A stretch of DNA of 64,000 bases, taken from NCBI GenBank assembly GCA_003415625.1, contig PYIU01000001.1, positions 868,001 through 932,000 of the forward strand. Direction: 5' to 3'. Positions 1 to 11,465 of this stretch are shown here, one piece after another. The notes under the pieces were generated by a model. That model did no database searches, was not told the DNA's origin, and saw only the letters and a list, made by a program, of their open reading frames with translations. The stretch is from Aquanectria penicillioides (taxonomy: Eukaryota; Ascomycota; Sordariomycetes; Hypocreales; Nectriaceae). Every line of letters starts with the position of its first letter. Within the stretch, counting starts at the first letter, position 1. The position numbers and the translations under genes are program-made.

Positions 1-518
1 AAGCTCCAGGTCTCGCCTTTTTTTTTTTTTTTTTTTCCCTTTCCCTCTTGCCCCTATTAGCGTCCTTGTTTGGGCGCATTCGACCAAACAAGCAAGTCGT
101 TCATTTTTAGCCCCAGAAAAGTCACGGTTTTTTTCGTGTGCTTGCTTTGAGAGGTGGGACCTCCTTGCGAAAACGCGACACCGCAGCACTGGCGCGTCAC
201 ACCTCAGCAACCTCTCAACCGCAACTCCAACAATTTTGTATCCGCATCGGCCCTCTCCATCGCCATCACCATCGCCATCACCGTCGGCCTCATCGTCGCC
301 AATCGCCATCACGCCGCACATCCCCCGCGCGTGCGCATCGTCGCATCTCCAATCTACGCCCCGTCTCTCTGTCTCTCTGTCTCTCCGCCGCGCCGCCGTC
401 CTCTGTTTCCCCGTTCCGTCCGTCACGCTTCCGTCGAACCCTCCCTCTCGTCCGACTCAACTGGTCCTAATCTCGATCCCCCACCGCCGCTCAAGCAGCC
501 CATGCGGCTCGCCCCACC
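1..518. other. upstream region of HIR1, no gene seen
   Basis: This is the 5' flank and probable leader of the HIR1 gene. It opens with an 18-base T run and becomes rich in CCATCGCC-type and CT repeats near the start codon. Small open frames here are low-complexity Arg/Ser/Pro strings with no recognisable domain, so I call none of them. Confidence 0.5.
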
Positions 519-3500
519 ATGCATATCATCAAGCCTTCATGGCTAAGCCATAGCGGCGAGCAGAAAGACTTCGAGGTCTACAGCTGCACAGTCTCCCCCG
601 ATGGCAAGCGCCTCGCGACCGCTGGCGGCGACGGCCACGTCCGCATCTGGTCCACCGAGGCCGTCTACGACACAAACACCGGCGAAGATGCCAAGCCGCG
701 CCAGCTCTGCCATATGAGCCATCACCTCGGGACCATCCACTCCGTCCGCTTCTCCCACAATGGTCGCTACCTCGCAAGCGGCGCCGACGACAAGATCATT
801 TGTGTCTACCACCTCGACAAAGGCCCTCCCGCCGCCACCTTTGGCAACACCAACGAGCCGCCCCCCATTGAGAATTGGAAGACCTACAAGCGTCTCATTG
901 GCCACGACAATGACGTTCAGGACCTTGCCTGGTCCTACGACTCCTCCACCCTCGTCTCCGTCGGCCTCGACTCCAAGGTCGTTGTCTGGTCCGGCTACAC
1001 CTTCGAGAAGCTTAAGACCCTACCTGCCCACCAAAGTCATGTCAAGGGAATCACCTTCGATCCGGCCAACAAGTTCTTTGCCACCGCCAGCGATGACCGA
1101 ACTATCAAGATCTTCCGATTCACCTCCCCCGCTCCCAATGCCACCCAGCACGACATGGTCAACAACTTCGTCCTCGAGACCACCATTAGCGCACCGTTTA
1201 AGAGCTCTCCGCTTACCACCTATTTCCGACGCTGCTCCTGGTCGCCCGACGGAAACCACATCGCCGCCGCCAATGCAGTCAATGGCCCCGTGAGCTCCGT
1301 AGCTATCATCGAACGAACTCGGTGGGACAGCGAGATCAACCTCATCGGCCACGAGGCACCGACCGAAGTTTGCATGTTCTCTCCCAGACTTTTCCACACC
1401 GTGAAACCGGACAAGGATACAGCTTCAAGCGAAGCCGCTGGACAGCTTGTCACCGTAATCGCATCTGCTGGCCAGGACAAGACGCTGAGCATCTGGAATA
1501 CCAACACCTCCCGGCCTGTCGTCATCCTCCAGGATCTGGCTGGCAAATCAATATCTGACCTGGCCTGGACACCCGACGGCCAGACACTGTTCGCATCCAG
1601 CCTCGACGGAAGCATTGTGGTGGTCAAGTTTGGGGAAGGGGAACTGGGTTGGGTTGCGCAACCTGAGGAAAACGTCAAGGCCCTGCAAAAGTATGGCGCG
1701 TCCCGAAAGGGCATGGGCATTGCCGAGGATGTCGATAGCTTGATGCTAGAAAATCAAAGCAAAGAGGGCGAGTCCAAGGCTGCCGAGTCAAGAATGGGTG
1801 CCCTAATGGGTGACTACTCAGAATCCACCAAGGAGTCAACTCCGGCTGCCAATGGCACCAAGGGGAGCAAGGCTGCCCCTACGAATGGTCAAACCGAGGC
1901 CGAAAAGGCCGAAAAGGCCGAAAAAGACGACAAACCTGAGAAGAAAACTGAAGAAGAAGAAACAGCCGACAAGACCGCCGAGCGTGTCAAGGAGCTCAAG
2001 TCAAGAGTAACTATCGGCAAAGACGGCAAGAAGCGAGTTGCGCCCCTCTTAGTCTCGTCATCGGGAACCGGTCAATCCTCCCTTCCTCAGACTCAGTTGG
2101 TTGGAGCAGCTACGACGAAGGCCAACCAGAATGAGGCTCCCCAGGCCATCATCGATCTCACCAAGCCGTTTGATGGCTTGCCCAAGGGAGGCATCGCATC
2201 CATGTTGCTTGGAAACAAGCGGCGATTAGCTTCGACGGAACTTGACGAGGATGAGGAGCCCGCTCCCAAGCGGGTTTCATCAGGCCCCACACCCATCGTA
2301 ACGAATGGCGCCGATGGCACAGAGCCCGCTGCTCTCACCCCAGTTCAGAATGGTGTTGTGCCAACTCCAGAGTTTCTCCGACCAGCAGTCCTTAACCCTT
2401 CGATATCTTTTGCCCAGGTCAGACTCGCCGTTCCTCGAATCCGCTCACATATCTTGCGCCCGCTGGAGCGCGGTATCCTCCAGGAGGAATCTTCGCTTGA
2501 AGAAGCGTCCAAAATCCCTGAGAACATCATCATGGAAGCTAAGAATGATGCCAACCCGCGAGATCCCTCACATGTTCTGGTCACCAAGAGAGGTGCGCTG
2601 CTATGGGAGGAATTTCTTCCTCGAGCCATCATCCTAGTGACTGCCAACAAGAACTTTTGGGTCGTGGCGTGTGAGGATGGATCCATCCACGTTTGGACAC
2701 CCGCCGGAAGAAGACTTCTCAACCCCATGGTGCTAGAATCGCAGCCCGTCATCCTAGAATGCCGCGACCACTGGCTTCTTTGCATCACCGCCATGGGCTT
2801 GGCGCACGTATGGAACCTTAAGACCCAATCCTCGCCTCACCCCCAGTTTCTCTCGGCCCAATATTGGATGTCGCCATCACCTCCCTGAACCAGCACACGG
2901 CGACTCCGGGCCCTGGTGTTACGTCTGCGCACCTCAACACCACTGGTCATGTAGTCGTCACCCTGACCAACGGCGATGGCTACTACTACGCCCGGGAGAT
3001 GTATACCTGGCAGCGACTCAGCGAGGCCTGGTGGGCGGTCGGTTCTCAGTATTGGAACTCCACTGACTCTTCTATTTCTGCTCTTCAGTCCATCGCGGTA
3101 GGCCCCGCTTCGAAGGATGGCAAGGAGAAGGATTCGACTCGGGCGACCGTCTCATCTGGAATCATTCCGTTCTTAGAGCGGCATACGACCAACGAATTCC
3201 TACTCAAGGGACGGTCGTATGGCCTGCAGCGTATTATCAAGATGCTTATCCAGAGAAAGGAGGCAGAGAATCTAGAGAGCTGTGTCAGCGTTGCCCATTT
3301 GGAGAATAGAGTGGCCGGTGCCATGCAGTTAGGAGCAAAGGAAGAGTTCCGACTATATCTGTTCATGTACGCAAAGCGATTAGGAGCAGAGGGGGCCAGG
3401 CAAAAGGTTGAAGAGCTCTTGAATATTCTTGTCGGCGGCATCCTCGAAGATAAGGACGCAGACAAAGAGAAGGAGAAGCACCACGAAGTCGGTCGCGGGT

Positions 3501-3733
3501 GGTTCAGCGAGGACGGCGAAATTTGCGGATGGGATCGAAAAGAGCTGTTGAAGGGAGTGGTAATGATACTCGGTATGTTAATCGCGGACTGGTAATTGGA
3601 TCACACAACTAACATGAAAACAGGAAAATTCCGCGATTTGCAACGCCTAACGTTGCAGTATGCGAGGGTTCTAGATATTGACCTGGAGGATGGGTCAGTG
3701 GATGTTGAGTCCATGGATGTGGAGGAGGCATAG
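519..3733 (+). CDS. hir1: HIR1-type histone chaperone (HIRA), with one apparent frameshift
   Basis: Subunit of the replication-independent H3/H4 nucleosome-assembly HIR complex, nuclear. The first ~370 residues hold about seven WD40 blades starting MHIIKPSWLSH. A Lys/Glu-rich linker follows, then the HIRA B motif (VTIGKDGKKRVAPLL, near residue 500), which binds the Asf1 chaperone in known homologues, and a C-terminal Hira domain with a second WD-like block (HVWNLKTQ). The start has a good fungal context (CCACCATG). The frame breaks at 2841-2845: after CAC CCC the next frame continues as VSLGPILDVAIT, which needs one extra base in the C run. An intron at 3573-3623 (GTATGT...CAG, branch CTAAC) joins to a short last exon ending VESMDVEEA and TAG. 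With the base restored the protein is about 1054 residues, the usual length of the family. Function is firm; the frameshift is probably a sequence error. Confidence 0.93.
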
Positions 3734-5469
3734 GTCGAGTGAGGGTTGCGGCGCAATCCGTGTATCAGTACAAGAGCATGTTGGTGGATGGACAGACAGG
3801 ATATAGTCTGCCGATAGGACAAGACAGGCGTTGGGGACAGGGTATTTCTTGGCGCGAGACCGAGCCGAGGATTGTAAGTGGGCATAGATCAGACCAGTGC
3901 ACTTTGCTGTATTAATGAAGGATTGTGATGACGCACCGTATGAGATATTGAATGTGTTGGAGGGTGGTGTTCAGGGTAAGGAATCTCAACCAGATCATGT
4001 TCGTGTTCCTGTGTTAAGCTCGGCCACATAGGTAGGTGACGCCCGTAATTGTTGGCAAACATATAGTCGGGTGCGTTGGCGAGGCCCTAGAGTAGGGCAG
4101 AGATTGACCGACCTGTTGACCGTATTGGTTGGTTGGCTGCCTAGCTGACGGTGTTGCAGTTATTCACAGCTTGCCATGGTGTTTGGTCATGGTATCACTG
4201 ACCTAAGGAGCAGTGCTACTCCAACTAAAGCGCGTTTCTACCAATGCCAGGGCGGGTTGGTGGTCAGGAGGCTTGGCTGCTAGCACAACTCACAGCCATC
4301 TTAGGTTCGCTACGTTGTCGGCGCCGAGACACATATCTACCGTACTTCCCGAGGGGGTACGAATCCGCAGAGCCGCTTTTCGGAATCCCGTCCGCCACAG
4401 AAACGACATCGGGTTGTGTGTTCTTGTTTGGGTTTTGTAAGGCACCGAATCGACATCGCCCGAGGCCAGTAGGAGATCCGGTGTGGCTATTGTTAGGGAG
4501 TAAATCCATACTCTGGCCAGCTTCGCTCTCTGTGCATGTTGCCTGGGATACACTCGCCCATGCCTCGACAATAACATCGTTGATAGAAAGATAAAGCTCA
4601 AAAACTACATTGTTCGATCATCGCGAGACTCCATGACACTATTGTCTCCGACTAGACCGTCCACTTGGCCCACACGTGACTGCCCTTTGGAGGTGAGCTC
4701 GATTGGGTACGTCATTCGGCACTGTAGATTCCGGGATATTGTCTTTGTGGACGCCGAGACTTTGCTTCATTGCGCAGATCGGCTGAATAGAAGAAATCAT
4801 GCCGAGATAAGGCTGGTGGAAGAAAACGAGGCGAGGGTTTGGCTTGGCTGCCCACCTACCCTAAGCTAGCACTTGTGCGCCCATCTCGCACCTGCCCCCG
4901 ACGGCCTCAGCCAGTGCACCGATGCAGGAGCGAAAGCGCAAGCAATTCACCTCATTGTAGCGTCCTGAACAATAAGGCCTCGCTTATTTGAACTTGCAGG
5001 CTCGCCCTCCTTCACATGTTTTCCCTACCACAACTCTTTATCATCTCACCTCCTACTCGTGTTGATTTACTTCGACTTCGACTTCGACTTCGACTTCGAC
5101 TTCAACTTCAACTTCAACTTCAATTTCACCTCTAATTTTCATTTCTCCTTCAGACCTGTGTCAACTTTCAGCCTCTCAATTTCGCCTTCAACTTCAAACT
5201 CCGAGTCTTCTCATCCTCTTCGACTTCTTTTTCTTCCCGCTTCTTTTTCTTCCCACTTCTCTCCCTCAGATTCAAATCAACTTTTGGTGCGTCTCGACAC
5301 GACAGTTTGTCCAGAGTCCAGACACTACCCCACACTCATTTCACCTTTCACCCTTCCTCTTCTTAGTATCACTGCCCAAGCTCAACCCCAGTCTCTCCTT
5401 TAACTTCAGGCGTCTCTTTTCTCCCTGCATTTCCATCAGTCGTGCAACTTTTGGTGAGCCGTCAACACC
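3734..5469. other. intergenic region between HIR1 and the KTR gene
   Basis: No supported gene. The last 400 bases before the KTR start are strongly pyrimidine-rich on the + strand and carry a TTCGAC hexamer tract, typical of a fungal promoter or 5' leader. Confidence 0.5.
5065..5130 (+). repeat. TTCGAC/TTCAAC hexamer microsatellite
   Basis: Tandem TTCGAC units pass into TTCAAC units, then TTCAAT. The change is a single G-to-A step per unit, so the tract looks like one array with drifted units. It lies about 340 bases upstream of the KTR start, in the probable leader. Confidence 0.8.
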
Positions 5470-6913
5470 ATGGTTAGGCGGAAGCTTATCGCCTCATTGT
5501 GGACGTGGATCAGCTTCTTGCTACACGTCTCGACTCTCGTCCGCGGCCTAGGTGTGTCGTCCTTCGCTGATCCTCCTCCTCGTGCAGCCCTTGTTGCCCT
5601 TGCCCACGAACACGACCTCCCCGCTATGCTCTTCTCAATCCACCAGCTTGAAGAAAAGTTCAACAGTCGGTACAAGTATCACTGGATTTTTTTCAGCACC
5701 CGCGAGCTGAGCGACAGTTTCAAGTACCAGATGTCAAATGGCACCGCTGCAACCTGCATCTTTGAGGTTATTCCCGACAAAAACTGGAACATCCCAGGTT
5801 GGACCAACCGTGACGGACATCCAGCAACTTCGGAGACTGGTACGGACTTTGATGTCAACACTGAGAGTCTGATCTTGGATGCACGGCAACGATCCCGCTG
5901 GAATTCTGGTCTTTTTGCTCGGGAGGAGCGACTAAAGTACTATGACTGGTTCTGGAGGGTCGAACCAGGCGTAAGTCGCTGGCATAAGCAACGGGTGGGA
6001 AACTCCACCAGATCTATTATGGCTAACGTGGAAGCAGGCACAACTAACCCATGACATCCCATTCGATGTGTTTCGGTTTATGCGTGACAGTGGCATCGCC
6101 TTTGGTTTTCATCGAGACGCCGTTGCTGAGTCGAGCTTGCGGGTTCTGTCACCTCGGGTCAAGGCATTTATCGACAAGTACCCCGAACTCCTTCACGAAG
6201 AAGCAGATATGTCATGGCTTTTTGATGGCCCACAAACAGAAACCGTGTCTCATGGCAATAAAGGACAAGAGAAGAGTGAAGCAACGGTCTACGGGAACTC
6301 GGACGGGCTGAGCAAGCGGATCATCTAGGAGGACCGCTCCGGACCGGAGGACGTCTCGGAGGCTGATGTGTCGCAGGTCGATGCCGGTCATGGTTCGAAT
6401 GAAGGCGACGAAATGATATACTCACTGACCGAGGCCTTTACGTCTTGGTTAAGTGGCATTTATGAGAGCGGCCTTTACCCGACTTTTGAGATTGGATCTT
6501 TGGCTTTTTTCCGCAGCCCCAAGCACATGGCATTTTTTGACCATCTGGACAGTGCAGGTGATTTCTACTCCCACCCGTTTAGGGACGTGCCAGTACACAC
6601 ACTTAGTGCCAGCATGTTCCTGCCAAAACAAAGCGTCTGGAACTTTGGAAAGAAAGAAGTGCGACTTCGACCTCGTCACGGAGACCGTCCTAGCCAACCA
6701 TCGCCTACACCAGACCCCGACATAATGGTTGATGATGGCGCACAAACTGATTCGACCAGCAGCGTTGGAAAAGGACGTGCCGCCAATGACAGCATACCGG
6801 AATGGTTCGCCGAATGGGAGTTACTGGCTCGCGACCTGGAAAGGCAGGAGGCGATTCCAAGCTTGATGTCGGGCAACACGGTCATTGACGAGCGCAACTT
6901 TGCCCTCGTCTAG
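5470..6913 (+). CDS. KTR/KRE2-type alpha-1,2-mannosyltransferase (GT15), with in-frame TAG
   Basis: Golgi type II membrane enzyme family that adds alpha-1,2-mannose from GDP-mannose to N- and O-glycans. The N terminus carries a signal anchor (SLWTWISFLLHVSTL, residues 9-23). The GT15 core follows: PRAALVALAHEHDL, then NSGLFAREER, and YYDWFWRVEPG with the conserved Glu at the end of exon 1. An intron at 5971-6037 (GTAAGT...CAG, phase 0) joins to LTHDIPFDVFRFMRD. The C-terminal core (FEIGSLAFFRS, then VPVHTLSASMFLPK) is intact. Within a low-complexity acidic insert, codon 264 is TAG (6326-6328), and the same frame continues to a TAG at 6911. This is either a nonsense mutation or the end of an unusual 84-bp intron (6245-6328, donor GTGTCT, acceptor TAG), which would keep the frame. 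Family call is strong; whether the product is full length is open. Confidence 0.82.
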
Positions 6914-9900
6914 GGAGATCTCTTTTTGAGATGGGTTGCACGGGGGACACAATATGACGATTCAAGATAGTGGTTGGGCAGTAGAGCTAGGCCGAAACGT
7001 GATGAAGGAGTACTGTGTCTATTGGAAGTAGTTGAGTGTGACGTCTCGCAGGTCGAGCGGCACGAAATAGAAGACTATTGAGTTGACGGACTTTGAGCGT
7101 GTCGGTGAGAACAAGGTGCGTGATTGACTGGCCCGTGTGCTACGGAGCTTGGGATTCGCGCGGGTTGGAGAATGCCGTTGAATGTTGCACAATGCCAGCG
7201 GCAAAGAACCCACGTCGCTCGCGTTTCGACGGGAGCCAAACGCAGAGGCGCAATCGGAAACACGATAGCGTCTACGTGGCTCAGGTGTGTGTGCCTTGCA
7301 GACTTGCAGCCATGCAGACGTACATACGGCCGGGCGTCAGCATGGCAAAGGCGGCTGCACGCAAACGCAGAGAGGCATGGCGTCTACAGCATGACGCCAT
7401 ACGTAGGAGCGCTGACTTGGTGGTGGCTTGTGGAACGGAGTGTTATAGTGGGACAATTCTACATGCAAGATGGCGATGACGATGACGATTACGATGACGA
7501 GGACGACGGACCTGCCATGGCTCGACGCGTGCAGTTTGCTTGGCTTGTTTGTTTGCGTTCGCCCCGGGGGGCCATCCTTGATCTAGGAGTTGCAGGTCAA
7601 GCTCAAGCCGAGGTGAGTGTGAATTTACAGCTATATGGGAGCTGAACAATAAATGTCCGCCGTTTCTGAAGCACTTGACCCTTGCCCCGTGGGGTGGCAG
7701 GGCACGCTTAACCCGGCCGAGGCGGGTTGCGGAAGTGTGGTTGGCACGTGGTGTATTGTTGCTGGACTTGGTGGCTTTCTGTGTATCAATGCCGAGGAGG
7801 ACGGACACCGCTTGCTGGTACGGACAAAAAACAAGTCACGAGCAAATGCATCTGTTCTCGCTTCACCGACCAAAAAAAAAAGATGGTGTATAATTAATAA
7901 AAAAAAAAAAAGAAGTACATTCCAAATCAGATTGATGACCTTTTGATCTCGTGAGCTGCAGGGAAAAGGGGATAGCGGGCGACGGAACTGGCCAAGAATA
8001 CGACGTGACGGGTTGGGAAAATGCGGGGAGAAAGATGGAGGGAGGGCAGCCGAGGAAGGGGGTGGTGTCGAGCTCGACGCGATGTGTCTGCCCCGGGAGA
8101 TTTTTCCATGGATGGATGACGATCGGCGCCGGGTCGGACCCGGGCGATGCGACAGTCTGGGAGAACCATGCCCGGCTTGGGCAAGTTGAGACGGTGCCGA
8201 CGCTAGGACGTCTCGTCTAAGAGTCATAGATGCGGAGGGGACAGCATCTGAGGAATGGGTATGCATAATATTATGCTTCATGGGACAAGGGCAATGGGCA
8301 AAGTAATGGGACAATTTTTTCAGTCATGCTGGGTTGCGTTGGGGCGTGAGAGCAAAAGTCAAAGCACAAGAAAAGCCGACTGCTTTGCTGGCTTGCTTGC
8401 CTGCTGCGTGGAGGAAGAGGAGGAGACGAGTGAGCACGGTGGGAGAAGTGAGTTTGTGATGAATCAATCCGAAAACGATCTGATCTGAAGCGAATGCACT
8501 CATGGGCCGACGATGAGCTAAGCTGTGTGATGGTAATATCCGAAAAGCGCAGCAGGCGTGCCGATTGCTGTTACAGAGTAATAAAGGCGATGGCTGGGGT
8601 GTGAGCGAGTGTGATTGAGTGTGTGCGTGTGACATGCCTAACTGGAGAACGGGGGGTCCCAAGGCGAACTGCTGGGCCGAACACGTGTAAAGGGACCCAT
8701 TCCACCGTTCCCCCGATTCCATCCTTAGCAGAGGGTCCGTCACCGCAACATGAGAGCTCCGAGGGCTTGGGATGGACCAGCGATCGATGCCTGCGCTGTG
8801 AGGTGCGATGTGCATAATGATGCACGTCTGCCGCAGAGCAGGGAGCGTGTCCAAGCTGAAGTCGTACTAGGAAGGGGATGAAGGATGCACATCTCCATCT
8901 CTGCCTTGGAGTCTTGGACACCTACTTTTCTCTTCCCTTTCCCTTTGTCCATGCTGACAGGCCCAGCAGCTGTCAATTGTCGAGGGGCCCCCAAGCATGG
9001 GTACCATGATGCCCTTTGCCCTGCTGGCCGCCCCTCCTCTATCCCTACCTATGTGGTTTGCGCATTCCTCTCGGAAGACAAGGGTCAGCCCTGCACGACG
9101 TCGAAACAAAACGGCATAGGGAGACAGGGCGACAATACGGTGCTGATTGAGCGGTCGGTGACAGCTCACCTACCCGTTGTGTATGGTCGCTGTCTTTAGC
9201 AGCTGGCGGGTGGCTTAGAAGCTGGATGGCGCTGGAGGGAGTGAGGGGGGCTCGACCAACGCCATGTCTACGTTTCTGGCTGTCTGGATCTTGGAGGGGC
9301 TCAGAAGCTGCATCAGGTGGCTGGTTCTTTATTTCCTTGTCAGGTGAGAGCGTGTGTGAGTGTGTGAGTGTGTGTGAGTGCTCCTCTCTCCCCTCCTTCT
9401 CCTCTTCTCTTGGGTTTCTTGTCATGAGCCAAACCCGATGCAATGCAGACACGCGCACACATGCATACACACGCCTTGAAGCTAGATTTGTCTAGACGAC
9501 CGGTCACGGGTCACAAGTCGCAGAGGTGTCGTCTCTTCCACGACACGGCGCGCCACGGACGGGAAGACTTCCAAGGCGGCCTTGGTCCGGCCGGCTAGTC
9601 CTACAAACTCGGCACGGAAGTACTATAGTAGTATGCTTACCAGGGCACGGAGAAAAAAAAGAGAGCGGCAGGGTGCATGGGTCAAATGATGGTGATGGAG
9701 GGCAGCCGTGCAAAGACCAGTGCGCGACGCAGGGAGGATGTCTGCGGCGCGGTGGTAGTGGTGTCGTCGCTGCTAAAAGGTTGGCTAGGGGGGAGCCTTT
9801 GCTCCACACCACCTACAGCGTCCTTCGAGTGCCGCCCTGGGCTGGGACACCCACAGGACGTAGGGAAATAGGGGACAAGACTAGACTTGAAAAAGGAGGG

Positions 9901-10711
9901 TTGGTTGCGAATTCATGAGACTTGGTTGGATACGACTGGAAGGTTTTAGTGTGTTGTAGCTCCTCCACATTTTCCGACAGGAGACGTCTGAGTTGGGGGA
10001 GATGAGATACACGACTCTTCCACGCGAGATACAACGGAAGCGTGTCGGGTATCAAAGTATGCCATGTTGAAACCCAAAGAAAACGCTGGAGGCATTGAAG
10101 CCCTGCGGCCCAGGAGGAACACAACGTGTGGGCCAGCACCCATTTGGCACTGTCGGCACCGGTTCAGGATGCATCGAGGCAAGGCACGCCCCCCAAAAAA
10201 CCAAAAAGTCGGGGAAGGTAACTTGCCGGGCTGCCCCTGCCCAGTCACTTGGCGCCGCCACCGCCCACTTTCTAGTTTCTACCGCCTGGACACCGATGGC
10301 CAAGGGGCGCCGCGGGCTCCTTCCACTGCGGAAGCGCAAGTGGGAAGTGGGAAGAAGTGGGAAGTGGAGGATCGAGGAGGGGGGGTGGAGGGGTGCCTGT
10401 CTGCTCTCCATCTCCACCTTAAACTCCACGACCAAACCACATGCGACCGACCGACCAGCTGTGACTGCAACTGCGACTGCAACCGTGCCTGCCCTGTCTC
10501 CTCCTCTGTCGGGCCCTTGCCTGTTTGCCATTTGCCATTTTTTTTTGGGTCTTTACCCAGGCCCGATTGTATGCCGCCAATTACTATTACTACCTGGGGG
10601 TTGACTCTCAATTTGGGGGCCCTTTTACCAAACATCTCTCTGGCTGCACTTGCGCATGTTGGGTAATTTCACAAACACAGGTGCAGGTGCCGTGCAGTGA
10701 CAGTTACTGGT

Positions 10712-10743
<32 letters not shown>

Positions 10744-11465
10744 TGCAGGCGCATTTTGCACTTTTGAACCTTCACCTCCTGTCGGGTCTTTCCCTTTTCG
10801 AATGCAAGCTTGCTCCTCTCCCTCCTTCGACGCCTCTTACTCGTTCTCCTCCTCCAACCACCAACCGTCATTGCCTCCGCTCCTTTTCTCTCTCTCACTC
10901 CCCCCCTCCCCCTTTCTCTTCCTCCTGGATTTCTGCTTCGCCTCCATCCTTTGCCTCTGCATCTTGTTTCTTTCCCCCTCGCTCCTTCGTCTCTCACGTG
11001 GTCGGTCGTCTCTGCCCTCTCTCAACGAACCTCCCCTGATCGCCGCCTGTCAAACTTGACCCGCCAACGCGAAAAGCAACACGCACGAATCGATAGAGAC
11101 CCAAGAAACATCTGGTCCTTGGCCTCCGAGCCTTGGCGGCACTGCGCGGTTGCGATTGCGGAGGAGCGCTGATTAGCTGGCGAAGAAAGCGACAACCATC
11201 GATCCGTCCGTCCTTGAATCGCCTGGCTTCCCCGGATTATCGACTTTTTCCTCGACGACACCCGATCGCGGAAGACTCCGAGCACACACCAGCGAAACCA
11301 GCTTCGACGACCTCCCACCCAAAACGATCGTATTCGCACATTATTTTTTTTTGCAATCGCAATCGCAAACTCGTCCCCGTCGATACGCATCATCCGACCC
11401 AGATTACGGCCTCAACCAACGCCACCACCTTTTATCGCAAACTCGTTTCGTGTATCGTCTGCGTC
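6914..11465. other. 4.5-kb stretch without a supported gene
   Basis: No frame here shows a domain I recognise. Open frames are short, overlap on both strands and are low-complexity (poly-Asp, Ser/Pro/Arg). The stretch holds GT/AC-rich tracts near 9350-9390 and 9450-9475, a CAG repeat and, from about 10770, a CT-rich zone that is probably the promoter and long leader of the nucleotide-sugar transporter at 11466. An unrecognised multi-exon or non-coding RNA gene cannot be excluded. Confidence 0.45.
10711..10742 (+). repeat. (CAG)n trinucleotide repeat
   Basis: About ten uninterrupted CAG units lie in the probable 5' leader of the nucleotide-sugar transporter gene, 720 bases upstream of its start. 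No long coding frame is supported around it. Confidence 0.9.

Noticed and set aside
7631..8314. 227-codon minus-strand frame
   Set aside because: Low-complexity Ser/Pro/Arg with one hydrophobic patch from a poly-T stretch; no motif or conserved look.
10064..10666. 200-codon + strand frame
   Set aside because: Overlapped by other equally open frames on both strands and low-complexity; probably part of a promoter or leader.
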